DNA of 64,000 bases from Adiantum capillus-veneris (lineage: Eukaryota; Streptophyta; Polypodiopsida; Polypodiales; Pteridaceae): NCBI GenBank assembly GCA_014529385.2, contig CM043942.1, positions 18,985,991-19,049,990 on the forward strand, written 5' to 3'. Within the stretch, counting starts at the first letter, position 1; each line of letters starts with the position of its first letter. A model generated the notes under the pieces. It was not told the origin of the DNA. It did no database searches and saw only the letters and a program-made list of their open reading frames with translations. A program made the translations under genes and the position numbers. This document shows positions 55,612 to 64,000 of this stretch, piece by piece.

Positions 55612-56090
55612 TGTTAACCGAGCTGACATTAGTTAACAAGATCTACTAAAGATTGAAGCCTAATAAATGCACATCGAAGATGAATATGAAGAAGCAGTGA
55701 AGATTAGAGTTACACACTTTTCACATTTTTCCAAAATGGCCATGTATTGTAGTTTCCCAATTTATTTAGCCATTTGATAATTGTAACATGTTACACGATC
55801 AATAAGAGTTCCAAGATGTAAAGAATAGGTCAATTACTGTACTTAGGTTGCAGATACAATAAGTTGTGGATCCTTAAAGGTCTTGGGCGTCGGACATTAC
55901 AAAATTTAGACCTTGGCTAAGGTATAAAAGCCAACTTTGTAAAGTTTTGATTAAGTTTTGGATAATAGAAACACAACATGAACTAACGACGCTCACTACT
56001 CTCCTTCTTGCGCTTCCTACTCCCTTATCGATTGTCACATTGCAGTGCCATCTGTTGCGTTACAACCGTAGGTAACAGCTCTACGCATTG
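55612..56090 (+). repeat. LTR related to element B, plus orientation
   Basis: The first 300 bp or so matches the element B LTR in element orientation (TGTTAACCGAG, TCCCAAAATGG-like blocks, GAGTTCCAAG(T/A)TGTAAAGAATAGGTCA). It then diverges. It begins exactly where integrase coding of the upstream element breaks off. The right end is uncertain; the word TTTGGTGTCGCCAACCC at 56,120-56,137 may be a decayed tRNA-Asp primer site. Confidence 0.65.
55923..55930 (+). promoter_or_regulatory. TATA box in the B-like LTR
   Basis: TATAAAAG followed by CCAACT, the same 14-base word as in the A2 LTRs. Confidence 0.6.
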
Positions 56091-56730
56091 ACGTAAACAT
56101 TTCATGGTAATCCATAGCTTTTGGTGTCGCCAACCCACGGCCTAATTTCATCATAAGTAGGAATCTAAGCTAGGAAATCACAAAGTAAGCATAGGCGGGG
56201 TATTGGGGCATCATTGCTAAGCATTTAGATGTATTCCGGGTCAAAAATGACTAGGTCAAAAACGACTAGGTCAAAAACTCATTGTTGTTAATAATCATGA
56301 TTTTTGTACTTGACCTAAAGTGAGATTTGAGACCGTAAGCATGTGTGCTTAGGTCTTATAAACATGTCCTAGAAGTTCTGTAATGTTTGGATGTCATTTG
56401 ATGATGTAACGTTTATGATTTGTTTGCCGATTAGTGATTAGCTTTTGGTGATTTCGGTCATTTGAGTATAGCTTGAGTTATAGCTTGAGTTAGATGCAAG
56501 TTGTTTGTTGTTTTCCAAGAGATTGACACCCTCTTGTAGCCTCTATGCACTAGTCAAGGCAGCTTTGTCCCATGGATTGACAATTATGTTTGTGGTTCTT
56601 GCTATGTAGCGAATGCATAGCTGGACGAAGTAAAGAGAAAGTTGGACAGTTTGAAGCAGATCTTGGAAGCGGATTTTCAAGCGTTCATATGGGAGGCCCT
56701 GCTGTGGTGTTCGGTTTAGAACCTCTCTCC

Positions 56731-56731
<1 letters not shown>
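56091..56731. other. Unassigned sequence after the B-like LTR
   Basis: Non-coding. Contains two GACTAGGTCAAAAA copies near 56,248-56,278. Confidence 0.4.

Positions 56732-56800
<69 letters not shown>
56732..56800. repeat. (TC)n microsatellite
   Basis: About 34 TC units, followed by a short TA run (56,802-56,812). Confidence 0.98.
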
Positions 56801-56804
<4 letters not shown>

Positions 56805-57165
56805 ATATATATTTAGTGGACAAATACGGTGCAACCAATTAGTCGGCCAATTGTGTGCAAAGCTACAACAAAGATATGGTGTGGAGGTCGTGTTGGCAGA
56901 GATGGGCATCGCACTTGGAAGGCATGAGGAAAGGAAGTACGGTGATGGCAAAGTGTGGCACTCGAGCCACTAATGAGGAAACCGGCTCAAGAAACAGAGG
57001 GGTATTGTCAAGGATCTGCAGGTGGAGATGACAGAGGTAGACAGTGGCACAGAAGGATGACCGGGTGTGGTCAACATCTGGCAGTGGAGCCAAGGGTGGG
57101 GGTGGGGAGAGCGTGAGTGCGAGGGCAAGGCAGGCAATATAGAAGAGTAATGTGTGGGCAGAGGC

Positions 57166-57168
<3 letters not shown>
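56801..57168. other. Spacer between two (TC)n microsatellites
   Basis: GC-richer than its surroundings; no recognised domain in any frame. Confidence 0.4.

Positions 57169-57243
<75 letters not shown>
57169..57243. repeat. (TC)n microsatellite
   Basis: About 37 TC units; a shorter CT run follows at 57,391-57,416. Confidence 0.98.
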
Positions 57244-57246
<3 letters not shown>

Positions 57247-57484
57247 CCCTCTGCATTTGAAGTATTAAAAGTAATAATTTGTTTAATTTATGAGGCGTAG
57301 GGCATCAAAACGGTACTGTAAGCCATGTCTATAAATATAAACACAAATCAATAAAATGAGTTCGATTGCGTATCAACCTAAGGCATTGTATCTCTCTCTC
57401 TCTCTATCTCTCTCTATGTTGATGCAGCACCACCATTTATCTCTTTCCATGTGTGTGCTTAACACCAAGCGCCACCCTTCAACA

Positions 57485-57570
57485 TGTTAGGAAATAGGAC
57501 GTAGCTAAATAGATATTTGAGTAGCTTACTTAATGGAGAGAGACAAATTTTCACACACAAGAGATAATGG

Positions 57571-57608
<38 letters not shown>

Positions 57609-58168
57609 ACACAATATATGCGGTTTACCCAATGTGGGCTACATCCACACAAAAGAAGCAACTCAATGGCTTTAGTACTTCAAACAAGAAGTAGGTTACA
57701 AAGGGATCATACCCTTAATAGATCTCCCCCCTTACTTCACTCTCACCACCTCACACCCACGTTGTTTCATCAACTTCACACTCCAAAGTGTGCGTAGAAA
57801 TGGCCTCCTTTTATAGGCCAAAAAAGTTGCCCTCTCTCATGAGAGGCAGCCGTGTGTAGCCGCACTTGTGAAGACAAGTCCAAATTGGACTCTCCAATCA
57901 GTGGCCGCTCTTGAGAAGACAAGTCCACCTTTGAAACGGCCATCGGCCATTGAATTCGGCCACCGGCCAACCGGGCAAACGACGGCCGTTTTTTGACTTC
58001 TTTCCGGCCACGGTTCGGACATAATATTCCGGCGATGAAAATTTTGGTTTCCGGCGCGAATGATTTTTCTTCACACACAATGGATTCTCCTCATAACAGG
58101 GGCCTTATAAATGTGCATTTTTTATACAAAAAAACTTACAAGAGGTAAATCAAGTTCCATACTTAACA
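57485..58168 (+). repeat. Probable 5' LTR of a third Copia element, about 684 bp
   Basis: TGTTAGGAAATAGG at 57,485 and ACTTAACA at 58,168 give TGTTA...TAACA ends. TATAAAT lies at about 58,107. A partial tRNA-iMet primer site and a Copia gag follow. No second LTR in the window to confirm it. Contains an (AG)n run at 57,574-57,607. Confidence 0.55.
57574..57607. repeat. (AG)n microsatellite within the Copia LTR
   Basis: About 17 AG units. Confidence 0.97.
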
Positions 58169-58173
58169 CAACA

Positions 58174-58181
58174 TGGTATCA
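58174..58181 (+). promoter_or_regulatory. Partial tRNA-iMet primer site of third Copia
   Basis: TGGTATCA then TCGACC in place of GAGC; the first eight bases match. Confidence 0.5.
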
Positions 58182-58185
58182 TCGA

Positions 58186-58633
58186 CCTCTTTCCTAGAAT
58201 CCTGACGCACCCACCTCTCCTCCCTGCTCACAATGGTGTTCTCTCCTACTTGGCCTCCTCTCTGTACACGCAGATCATGAATGTCGCCTTTCTCTTTTGA
58301 CTGAATTAACATAATTCTGATAAATTAACTCCACTAAGGCTCTTTGATGGTGACTTCTCATGCTGATGGTTTCTCCTGTGTGTGACGACATGACTCTTCT
58401 TCTCAAGCGATGACAATTCAATGCAACGGATCAATGATCAGTTCACCTAAGCTAACCTCTCAAATCCTCTTTTTATAACTCAAATACTTACATAAATTTT
58501 GCACCACGCCTATACTTGGAGTTTCCATTTGTAGGCTATCCTTGGAGTTCCCATTCGTAGGCTATCCAAGGATGAACCTGCCTACTTTAAGCCTATTCGT
58601 CATTAGGAAACATAATTACACATATACAAAAAT
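58186..58633 (+). other. Leader of the third Copia element
   Basis: Non-coding stretch between primer site and gag. Contains a 30-bp tandem duplication (GGAGTT(T/C)CCATT(T/C)GTAGGCTATCC at about 58,519 and 58,541). Confidence 0.55.
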
Positions 58634-59384
58634 ATGGCCTCTAATGTCAGTAAAGAGTACACCACACACAAGATCAATCATCTCACAAATACATACTACC
58701 GAACATGGTCCGTTCGTATGCACATGCTTTTAGTGCGCTTTGAGCTATGGCCTTATGTGTATGGCACAGTACCATGTCATGTTCCTCTGTATGCTATCAA
58801 TGTCCGACCCAACGACCCACCCACAAATCAATCTAATATCAGTGCTTGGTAGAATGCAGACTCTAAGGCTATGGCTGACATTTTACTAAGTATAGGCGAC
58901 CGACAAGTAGAGTTAGTACATCGTCTCTCCACATCTAAGGAAATCTGGGATAGACTAAGATTACTCTATGAGCACTCCGACACTGCCTCACAATTGTCTG
59001 CCCATCGACGTTTGGTAAATCTATCCCAAGTGGATGGTTCTCCTATACCTAACTTCTTAGAAGCATGGCAAGCTCTTTTAGATAAGACACCTCTTTTAGA
59101 TGAGACCACCACTACAGGCCTCAACTTCAATGACTCTCAAGTAGTAATTATGCTCTTGAGTGCCTTACCTTCATCATGGAATTCTTTTGTTACTACCCAA
59201 GGTAGTATTGCCAATCTCACTCTTCCCATGCTTATTGGGTGTATCCTACAAGAAGATCAAATGCGTAGAAATAGTGATCATTCATCTAAAACCACTACTG
59301 GCAATACTAGCCCACTTGTAATGTATGCCATAAGTTCCAGAACACCTTCACCTTCTGTAACATTTAATGGCCTAAAATCTTTTG
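58634..59384 (+). pseudogene. gag: Copia gag, interrupted by the chromovirus LTR
   Basis: Frame from 58,634 (INHLTNTYYRTWSVRMHMLL, typical Copia gag N-terminus). A TAG at 58,850-58,852 interrupts it, and the frame resumes: SKEIWDRLRLLYEHSD, RRLVNLSQVDGSPI, IMLLSALPSSWNSFV. The frame ends where the chromovirus LTR begins at about 59,385, before any zinc knuckle. Confidence 0.85.
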
Positions 59385-60945
59385 TGTAGCGGAATTTAGC
59401 ATGAACATAGTGGGCATTTCATTAGAGTTGATTCCTAATGAGAATTACAAGAGTGCTTGGGTGGAGAGAGCAACAAAAAGCATAACACCTAGTTAGATAG
59501 CATCGACAATACTTTCAAAAGAGAGAGCAATTAAGCTATTGACAACAGTTGAGGACCGGATTTGCATGGAGCCGGTCCCCCCTCCAAAAGGCTTTGTATT
59601 ATGGTTTCTCCCATCAAGAGAGACATTGTACAATACAATTCTTTGTGTTCCTTCAAGACTAGCTAGTGCAATGAAGATGGAAGCTTCATACACCAAGCAA
59701 AACACTTAATCAAACACAACTTGAATTATCCCCGTTCTCAGACCCAAGACCTCACACACCTTCGAAGATGGTGAGAGCTAGCAGGGTATGAGAGTAGATT
59801 GAGAGGAAAAAGAAGTATCTTACGAGAAAGAAGTACATCTCCTCACATAATCACTCATATTAGCATAGCTTAGCTTAGTAATTAGCTTGGTAGAGAAGAT
59901 GAGCATGCATTGAAGCTTGGCTCTTGGTTGGATTTGCATCCACATGCCAAGAGAGTGTTGATGTAGGCTTCTATCTCACAAGCTTGGAGTAGGTGATGAG
60001 CTCTCCATTAAAGCTTGGGAGGAGATAGAGTATTTTCCCTTCACACATGGTCAAGTGTGAGAGTGTGTGTGTCAATGCCCAGCAAAAATCATCCCCCTCT
60101 CTCTCTTGGGCGAGCCCTAGCTGCTATGTTAGTCTGGCTTTTGCCTCATTGGACCTCCCCAGGTCAAGCCAATAGGGATTAAGCAGCATAAGTGATAGCC
60201 TTCTGACATGTGTCCCCCTTTCCCCTTTTGTGAGAGCTTTAGGTAATTAAATAATTAAACTAAACTCTCATTGGACCCCTTTGCCTCCTGGCCAATAGGA
60301 ATCAGGCAAGCCATGGGGCTCCTGAATGCTCATTGGACCCCTTGGGAGACTACCCAATAGTCTTCTAGGACACTTAATTCTTATTGGTTTCTTTTATTAA
60401 ATGTTTTTAAATTAATTAAACTAGATTTACTCTAGCCTAATTCTCATTGGTCCACTTCAAGGGTCTTCCAATAGGAATTGGGCACACCTTGTGGGCATCT
60501 GGCCTAGGGAGCTGACATGTGTCCCTCATTCCCTTTGTGTAAAGGGAGCCTGTGTGTGTGTGTGTGTCTTTCTCTCTCATCCCCTAGCTTTGGGGCTCGC
60601 CCCCTCCCATGTAGGGATATGCAAAGACTTTTTGAGCTCACACTAAGCATCCAATTTTCCCTAGGGTTAACCTTTGGACACAACCTTTGAATTTTGGAAC
60701 CTTAGCATTTTGGAAGTCTTAATGGGCTGAACCTTAGGGTCTTTTTGGCCCATTGTTTCACATGGCTCTTTTGCAGATGGCCCCCCCTTTGGATCCCTAT
60801 TTTGCCTCCTTTGGATCCCTACTGTGGCCGGTCTGCTAACTTAACCAATATTCTAGCTTTTTCTCCCTTGGCACTTCCCCACATTAAATGATCAGTTTAA
60901 TATGAGAAAATCATTTAGGAGAATTAGATATTGATTATTATGACA
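59385..60945 (-). repeat. Probable chromovirus 3' LTR, about 1.56 kb
   Basis: Plus-strand TGTAGCGG...ATGACA. In element orientation TGTCATAATAATC...CCGCTACA. The left limit coincides with the break of Copia gag; the right limit adjoins a purine tract. Contains at least four ATTGG/CCAAT pairs between 60,146 and 60,480. Confidence 0.6.
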
Positions 60946-60958
60946 TTACCTCTCTCTT
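60946..60958 (-). promoter_or_regulatory. Chromovirus polypurine tract
   Basis: Minus strand AAGAGAGAGGTAA next to the LTR start; three bases separate the purines from TG. Confidence 0.5.
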
Positions 60959-61302
60959 GAAATCATAGTCGTCCTCGACTATGGTGTAGAGAAGATAAAG
61001 CATATGCATGAGTCCTTTTCTTAGCGGGTAGAGGATCCCTATGTTACCCTACGACATCATTCCATAATGGATGACTAGTCCATTTGGCGCTTGAGAGCCT
61101 GAGGCTGCCGCAAGCATGTCTGCACATTAGTCCTATCAGTCTTCCATAGTAGAGTGACAAGCTCTACTTGGTGTTTGGGAGACGTCGTCTCCACAAACTT
61201 GATCTAAGCATGCATACTACTTCATTTTTGTGCACAAATCAAGAAAAAGAGAGTCTTATAAGACAAAAATTTTTGTTCATTTTTAACATTTTGTACATTT
61301 GC
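60959..61302 (-). other. Chromovirus 3' untranslated region
   Basis: About 340 bp between the pol stop and the purine tract. No frame or domain. Confidence 0.6.
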
Positions 61303-63984
61303 TTACTCTTGGGAAGCATTGTAAGCATTGACAAGGTTTAGGTTATCCTTTAATTGTATGCCTTGCATCCATCTAGCATCTTCAAAAGGATAATTCTTAA
61401 ACTTAATAAGATATCGTCTGATAGTCTTACCGCCTCTTAATACCTTGTCTTCATGTCGGAGAATGGACTCGGGCTGCAGCACCTCCTCGTGGTCCTCGAT
61501 CTCCGGTGGGTCTTCAATAGTTGGTTCTTGAGGTGGCTCTCCTTTGTAAGGCTTCAAGAGGCTCACATGAAAAGCATTGTGTATGAGCCAATGATTGGGC
61601 AACTTAAGTTGATAGGCCATCTCATTGATTGGCCTAAGAATCTGGAAGGGACCATAGTACCTTTTTGCTAGTTTAGCATAGTACTTTTGGTGGCCCGTAG
61701 GATTCTTGCCCGTCGTGTGCCTTAATCGAGCCTTGGGAAACTTTAACAAGACCCAATCGTTTTCTTTAAAGGCTTGGGCTCTTCTGTGCTTGTCAGCAGC
61801 AGCCTTTTGCCTTTGCTGTGAGATAGAGATAGCATCCTTAATCTTTTGGAAAGATTCTTGTAGGTCTCGGCTATACTCATCTGCAGCGAAGATCTTCCCA
61901 TGTACCTTAAGTAGCAAGGGACTTTTTGATCTTCCCTCAATTACCTCGAAAGGTGCTTTTCCTGTAGAAGTATGTACAGTGTTATTGTAAGCATACTCTA
62001 CTAAGGGTAAGTACTTCTCCCATTGGGATCTTTGATCTACTTCCGTTACATAGGCTTTTAGTAGATCGAGAATAGTTAGGTTAGCTATTTCACTTTGGCC
62101 ATCAGTTTGTGGATGATAGGCCGAAGAGAAGTTTAGCCTTGTTCCTAAATTCTCAAAGAGACCCTTCCAGAAATTACTGGTCATTCTAGGATCTCTATCC
62201 GACACTATGGACATTGGCAAGCCATGGTACTTGAAAATTTGTGAAATGAAGAGGGTTGCCATTTGATGGGCTTTGATAGTCTTTTTGACAGGTATAAAAT
62301 GAGCTTGTTTACTGAACCTGTCTACTATCGTCCATATTCCCGTATTCCCATGGATAGACTTAGGCAATCCAAAGATAAAATCCATGGATATGCTCTCCCA
62401 CGGTGAATTAGGGATTGGCAAGGGTTGAAGCAATCCAAGTTGCTTCCCTCTATCAAATTTTGTCTTTTGACATACCACACATTTGGAAACATACTCATGT
62501 ATGTTCACTTTCATGGTAGGCCAATAGAAATATGTTTCCATTCCCTTTAGGGTAGACTGAATCCCTCTATGCCCCGCATATGGGGGAGCATGAGATTCAT
62601 ACATTACTTTCTCACGTAGTGAGTTAGTAACGCATAGTCTATTGCCATAGAGAAGATAACCATCTTGTAAAGTAAATGGTTCTTCTTTCTTCCCTAATGC
62701 AAGGGCTGAAATCACATCTCTAAAATCGGGATCAATAGCATACTCATCTATCATTGAAGATAGATCATTGTGAGTTGCTATGGAAACCGCATTCACTCTC
62801 GGTCGTCTTGAGAGTGCATCGGCTACTTGATTATGCTTGCCAGCTATGTGAGCAATATGAAAATGAAATTGCGAAAGGAAATTTGCCCACCTCATTTGTT
62901 TGTCGGAGAGCTTGGTCTGCGTCATGAAGTACTTAAGACTTTGGTGATCCGTTCGCAGAATGAAAGGAGTCCCCAATAAATAGTGCTTCCATGAGTCTAA
63001 GGCATGTAGAACTGCAAGGAGTTCTTTTTCGTATATGCCTAGAGCTTGCTCAACAGGGTCGAGCCTTCGACTCTCATAGCCTATGGCGTGCCCTTCTTGG
63101 AGCAAAACAGCTCCAAGGAAATCACCACAAGCATCACATTGGACCTCAAATGGTTTTGAGAGATCCGGTAGTGTAAGCACAGGTTGAGAGATAAGCTTTT
63201 CTTTAAGCTTTTCGAAAGCATTGTTCTCCTTAGCAGACCACGTATACCTAACATTTTTCTTTGTTAGGTCATGTAATGGTCCCGCAATTTGTGAGAACTT
63301 TTCTATGAAGCGTCTATAGTATGCACACATACCTATAAAGCTTCTTAGTTCATGAAGATTCCTTGGTTTAGGCCATCCTTTTATTACCTCTAACTTGGAT
63401 GGATCCATTTGGATTCCATCTTGAGAGATAATGTGACCTAAATATTGAATCTCTTGCAAGAAAAATTCACTTTTCTTTCGATTAACATAAAGTTTATTCT
63501 CTCTTAAAACTTGAAATATTACCTGGAGGTGTTGCTTATGTTCCTCTAATGAATTAGAGTAGATGATAATATCATCAAAGAACACTCCAGTGAAGGTTCG
63601 ATGAGGTCTGAACAGCTTCTCCATCAAGCGGTTAAATGTGGCTGGTGCATTAGTCAAGCCAAAAGGCATGACAATGTATTCGTAAAGACCAAATGTCGTA
63701 CGAAATGCGGTCTTTACAATGTCTTGATCAACTATCCTTATTTGATGATGGCCACTTTTTAGGTCAATCCTACTGAAGTAGGTCGATCCTTGTAGCTTAT
63801 CAAATAGGTCTTCTACCCGTGGAACGGGAAACCTATTCTTGATAGTGATCCTATTTAGTGCTCTATAGTCGACACACATACGATATGTGCCGTCTTTCTT
63901 TTGCACTAATAGCACAGGTGAGCAAAATGGAGATGAGCTAGGCCTAACCATGCCCTTCTCAATTAACTCATGCACTTGCCGCAT
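61303..63984 (-). CDS. pol: Chromovirus pol: RT, RNase H, integrase, chromodomain
   Basis: 893 residues, uninterrupted and probably open beyond the window edge, so the first Met is not necessarily the start. RT: YRMCVDYRALN, SRIDLKSGHHQIR, catalytic FFDD at residues 135-138 (first two residues FF where Y/F-[ILVM] is usual). RNase H: D284, E319/E321, D346, D389 (VADALSRRP). Integrase: HHCC at H465, H472, C502, C505; catalytic D535, D596 and E632 (DFIFGLP, VSDRDPR, GQSEIA). C-terminal chromodomain around residues 825-885 (ILRHEDKVLRGG, RRYLIKFKNYPFEDARW). All catalytic residues seen, so the enzyme may be functional. Exact chromovirus clade not assigned. Confidence 0.95.
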   Translation of the reverse strand: MRQVHELIEKGMVRPSSSPFCSPVLLVQKKDGTYRMCVDYRALNRITIKNRFPVPRVEDLFDKLQGSTYFSRIDLKSGHHQIRIVDQDIVKTAFRTTFGLYEYIVMPFGLTNAPATFNRLMEKLFRPHRTFTGVFFDDIIIYSNSLEEHKQHLQVIFQVLRENKLYVNRKKSEFFLQEIQYLGHIISQDGIQMDPSKLEVIKGWPKPRNLHELRSFIGMCAYYRRFIEKFSQIAGPLHDLTKKNVRYTWSAKENNAFEKLKEKLISQPVLTLPDLSKPFEVQCDACGDFLGAVLLQEGHAIGYESRRLDPVEQALGIYEKELLAVLHALDSWKHYLLGTPFILRTDHQSLKYFMTQTKLSDKQMRWANFLSQFHFHIAHIAGKHNQVADALSRRPRVNAVSIATHNDLSSMIDEYAIDPDFRDVISALALGKKEEPFTLQDGYLLYGNRLCVTNSLREKVMYESHAPPYAGHRGIQSTLKGMETYFYWPTMKVNIHEYVSKCVVCQKTKFDRGKQLGLLQPLPIPNSPWESISMDFIFGLPKSIHGNTGIWTIVDRFSKQAHFIPVKKTIKAHQMATLFISQIFKYHGLPMSIVSDRDPRMTSNFWKGLFENLGTRLNFSSAYHPQTDGQSEIANLTILDLLKAYVTEVDQRSQWEKYLPLVEYAYNNTVHTSTGKAPFEVIEGRSKSPLLLKVHGKIFAADEYSRDLQESFQKIKDAISISQQRQKAAADKHRRAQAFKENDWVLLKFPKARLRHTTGKNPTGHQKYYAKLAKRYYGPFQILRPINEMAYQLKLPNHWLIHNAFHVSLLKPYKGEPPQEPTIEDPPEIEDHEEVLQPESILRHEDKVLRGGKTIRRYLIKFKNYPFEDARWMQGIQLKDNLNLVNAYNASQE

Positions 63985-64000
63985 AATCTCCTCTTGTTGA

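Larger units (their letters stand above)
59385..64000 (-). mobile_element. Chromovirus (Ty3/Gypsy), 3' LTR and pol; 5' part beyond the window
   Basis: Minus-strand element inserted in the Copia gag. Visible parts from the right: pol frame, 360 bp of 3' sequence, purine tract, 3' LTR. The gag, protease start, primer site and 5' LTR lie outside the window. Confidence 0.85.

Noticed and set aside
57776-58080. 100-codon minus-strand frame
   Set aside because: Inside a probable plus-strand Copia LTR, three overlapping frames, no domain.

Overview
This window is plant nuclear DNA made almost entirely of transposable elements. I recognise no host protein-coding gene, rRNA, tRNA or CRISPR array. The land-plant origin is inferred from LTR retrotransposons primed by tRNA-Asp and tRNA-iMet, Copia and Ty3/Gypsy proteins of plant type, a plant-type LINE zinc-binding domain, and long AT, CT and CA microsatellites. 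The species cannot be fixed. One decayed Ty3 lineage (51.7-55.6 kb) has an unusual reverse transcriptase, so ferns, lycophytes and gymnosperms deserve comparison as well as flowering plants.

Layout. 1-4.1 kb: a dispersed repeat (partner at 43.6-44.6 kb) and a decayed Ty3 gag. 4,357-32,072: one old minus-strand LTR element (here A1). It has been split by a Tork/Tnt1-like Copia element (5,869-11,421), a younger plus-strand relative of itself (A2, 11,613-20,535, exact TACAC duplication), a 1.34-kb DNA transposon flanked by TTAA (21,488-22,826), a 5'-truncated LINE (about 23.8-25.26 kb) and a 451-bp inverted-repeat element (28,947-29,397). 33,660-42,533: another complete minus-strand LTR element (B) with exact GACTC duplication. 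45,265-49,740: a truncated Ty3 element, abutting a truncated Copia (49,741-51,724) that itself sits in the divergent plus-strand Ty3 element (51,725-55,611). 55,612-56,090: an LTR related to B. 57,485-59,384: the 5' part of a third Copia. 59,385-64,000: a chromovirus with an intact 893-residue RT-RNase H-integrase-chromodomain frame running off the window.

The most unusual content is the A and B families. Both are about 9 kb or larger, use a tRNA-Asp primer site and the same purine tract (AGGAAGGGGGG), and encode gag-like and aspartic-protease-like segments plus a shared C-terminal motif (YYxGNxQIWVPK). Neither shows any reverse transcriptase, RNase H or integrase, so they look like a non-autonomous lineage needing an outside polymerase. 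In A2 the leader and gag are inverted relative to the LTRs, primer site, purine tract and protease, and the inversion lies between two oppositely oriented low-complexity arrays. A1 keeps gag and protease in one orientation and serves as the reference.

Relative ages from LTR pairs compared by eye: A2 youngest (about nine substitutions in 567 bp), the first Copia and B intermediate (about 4%), A1 oldest (over 10%). No alignment program was run.
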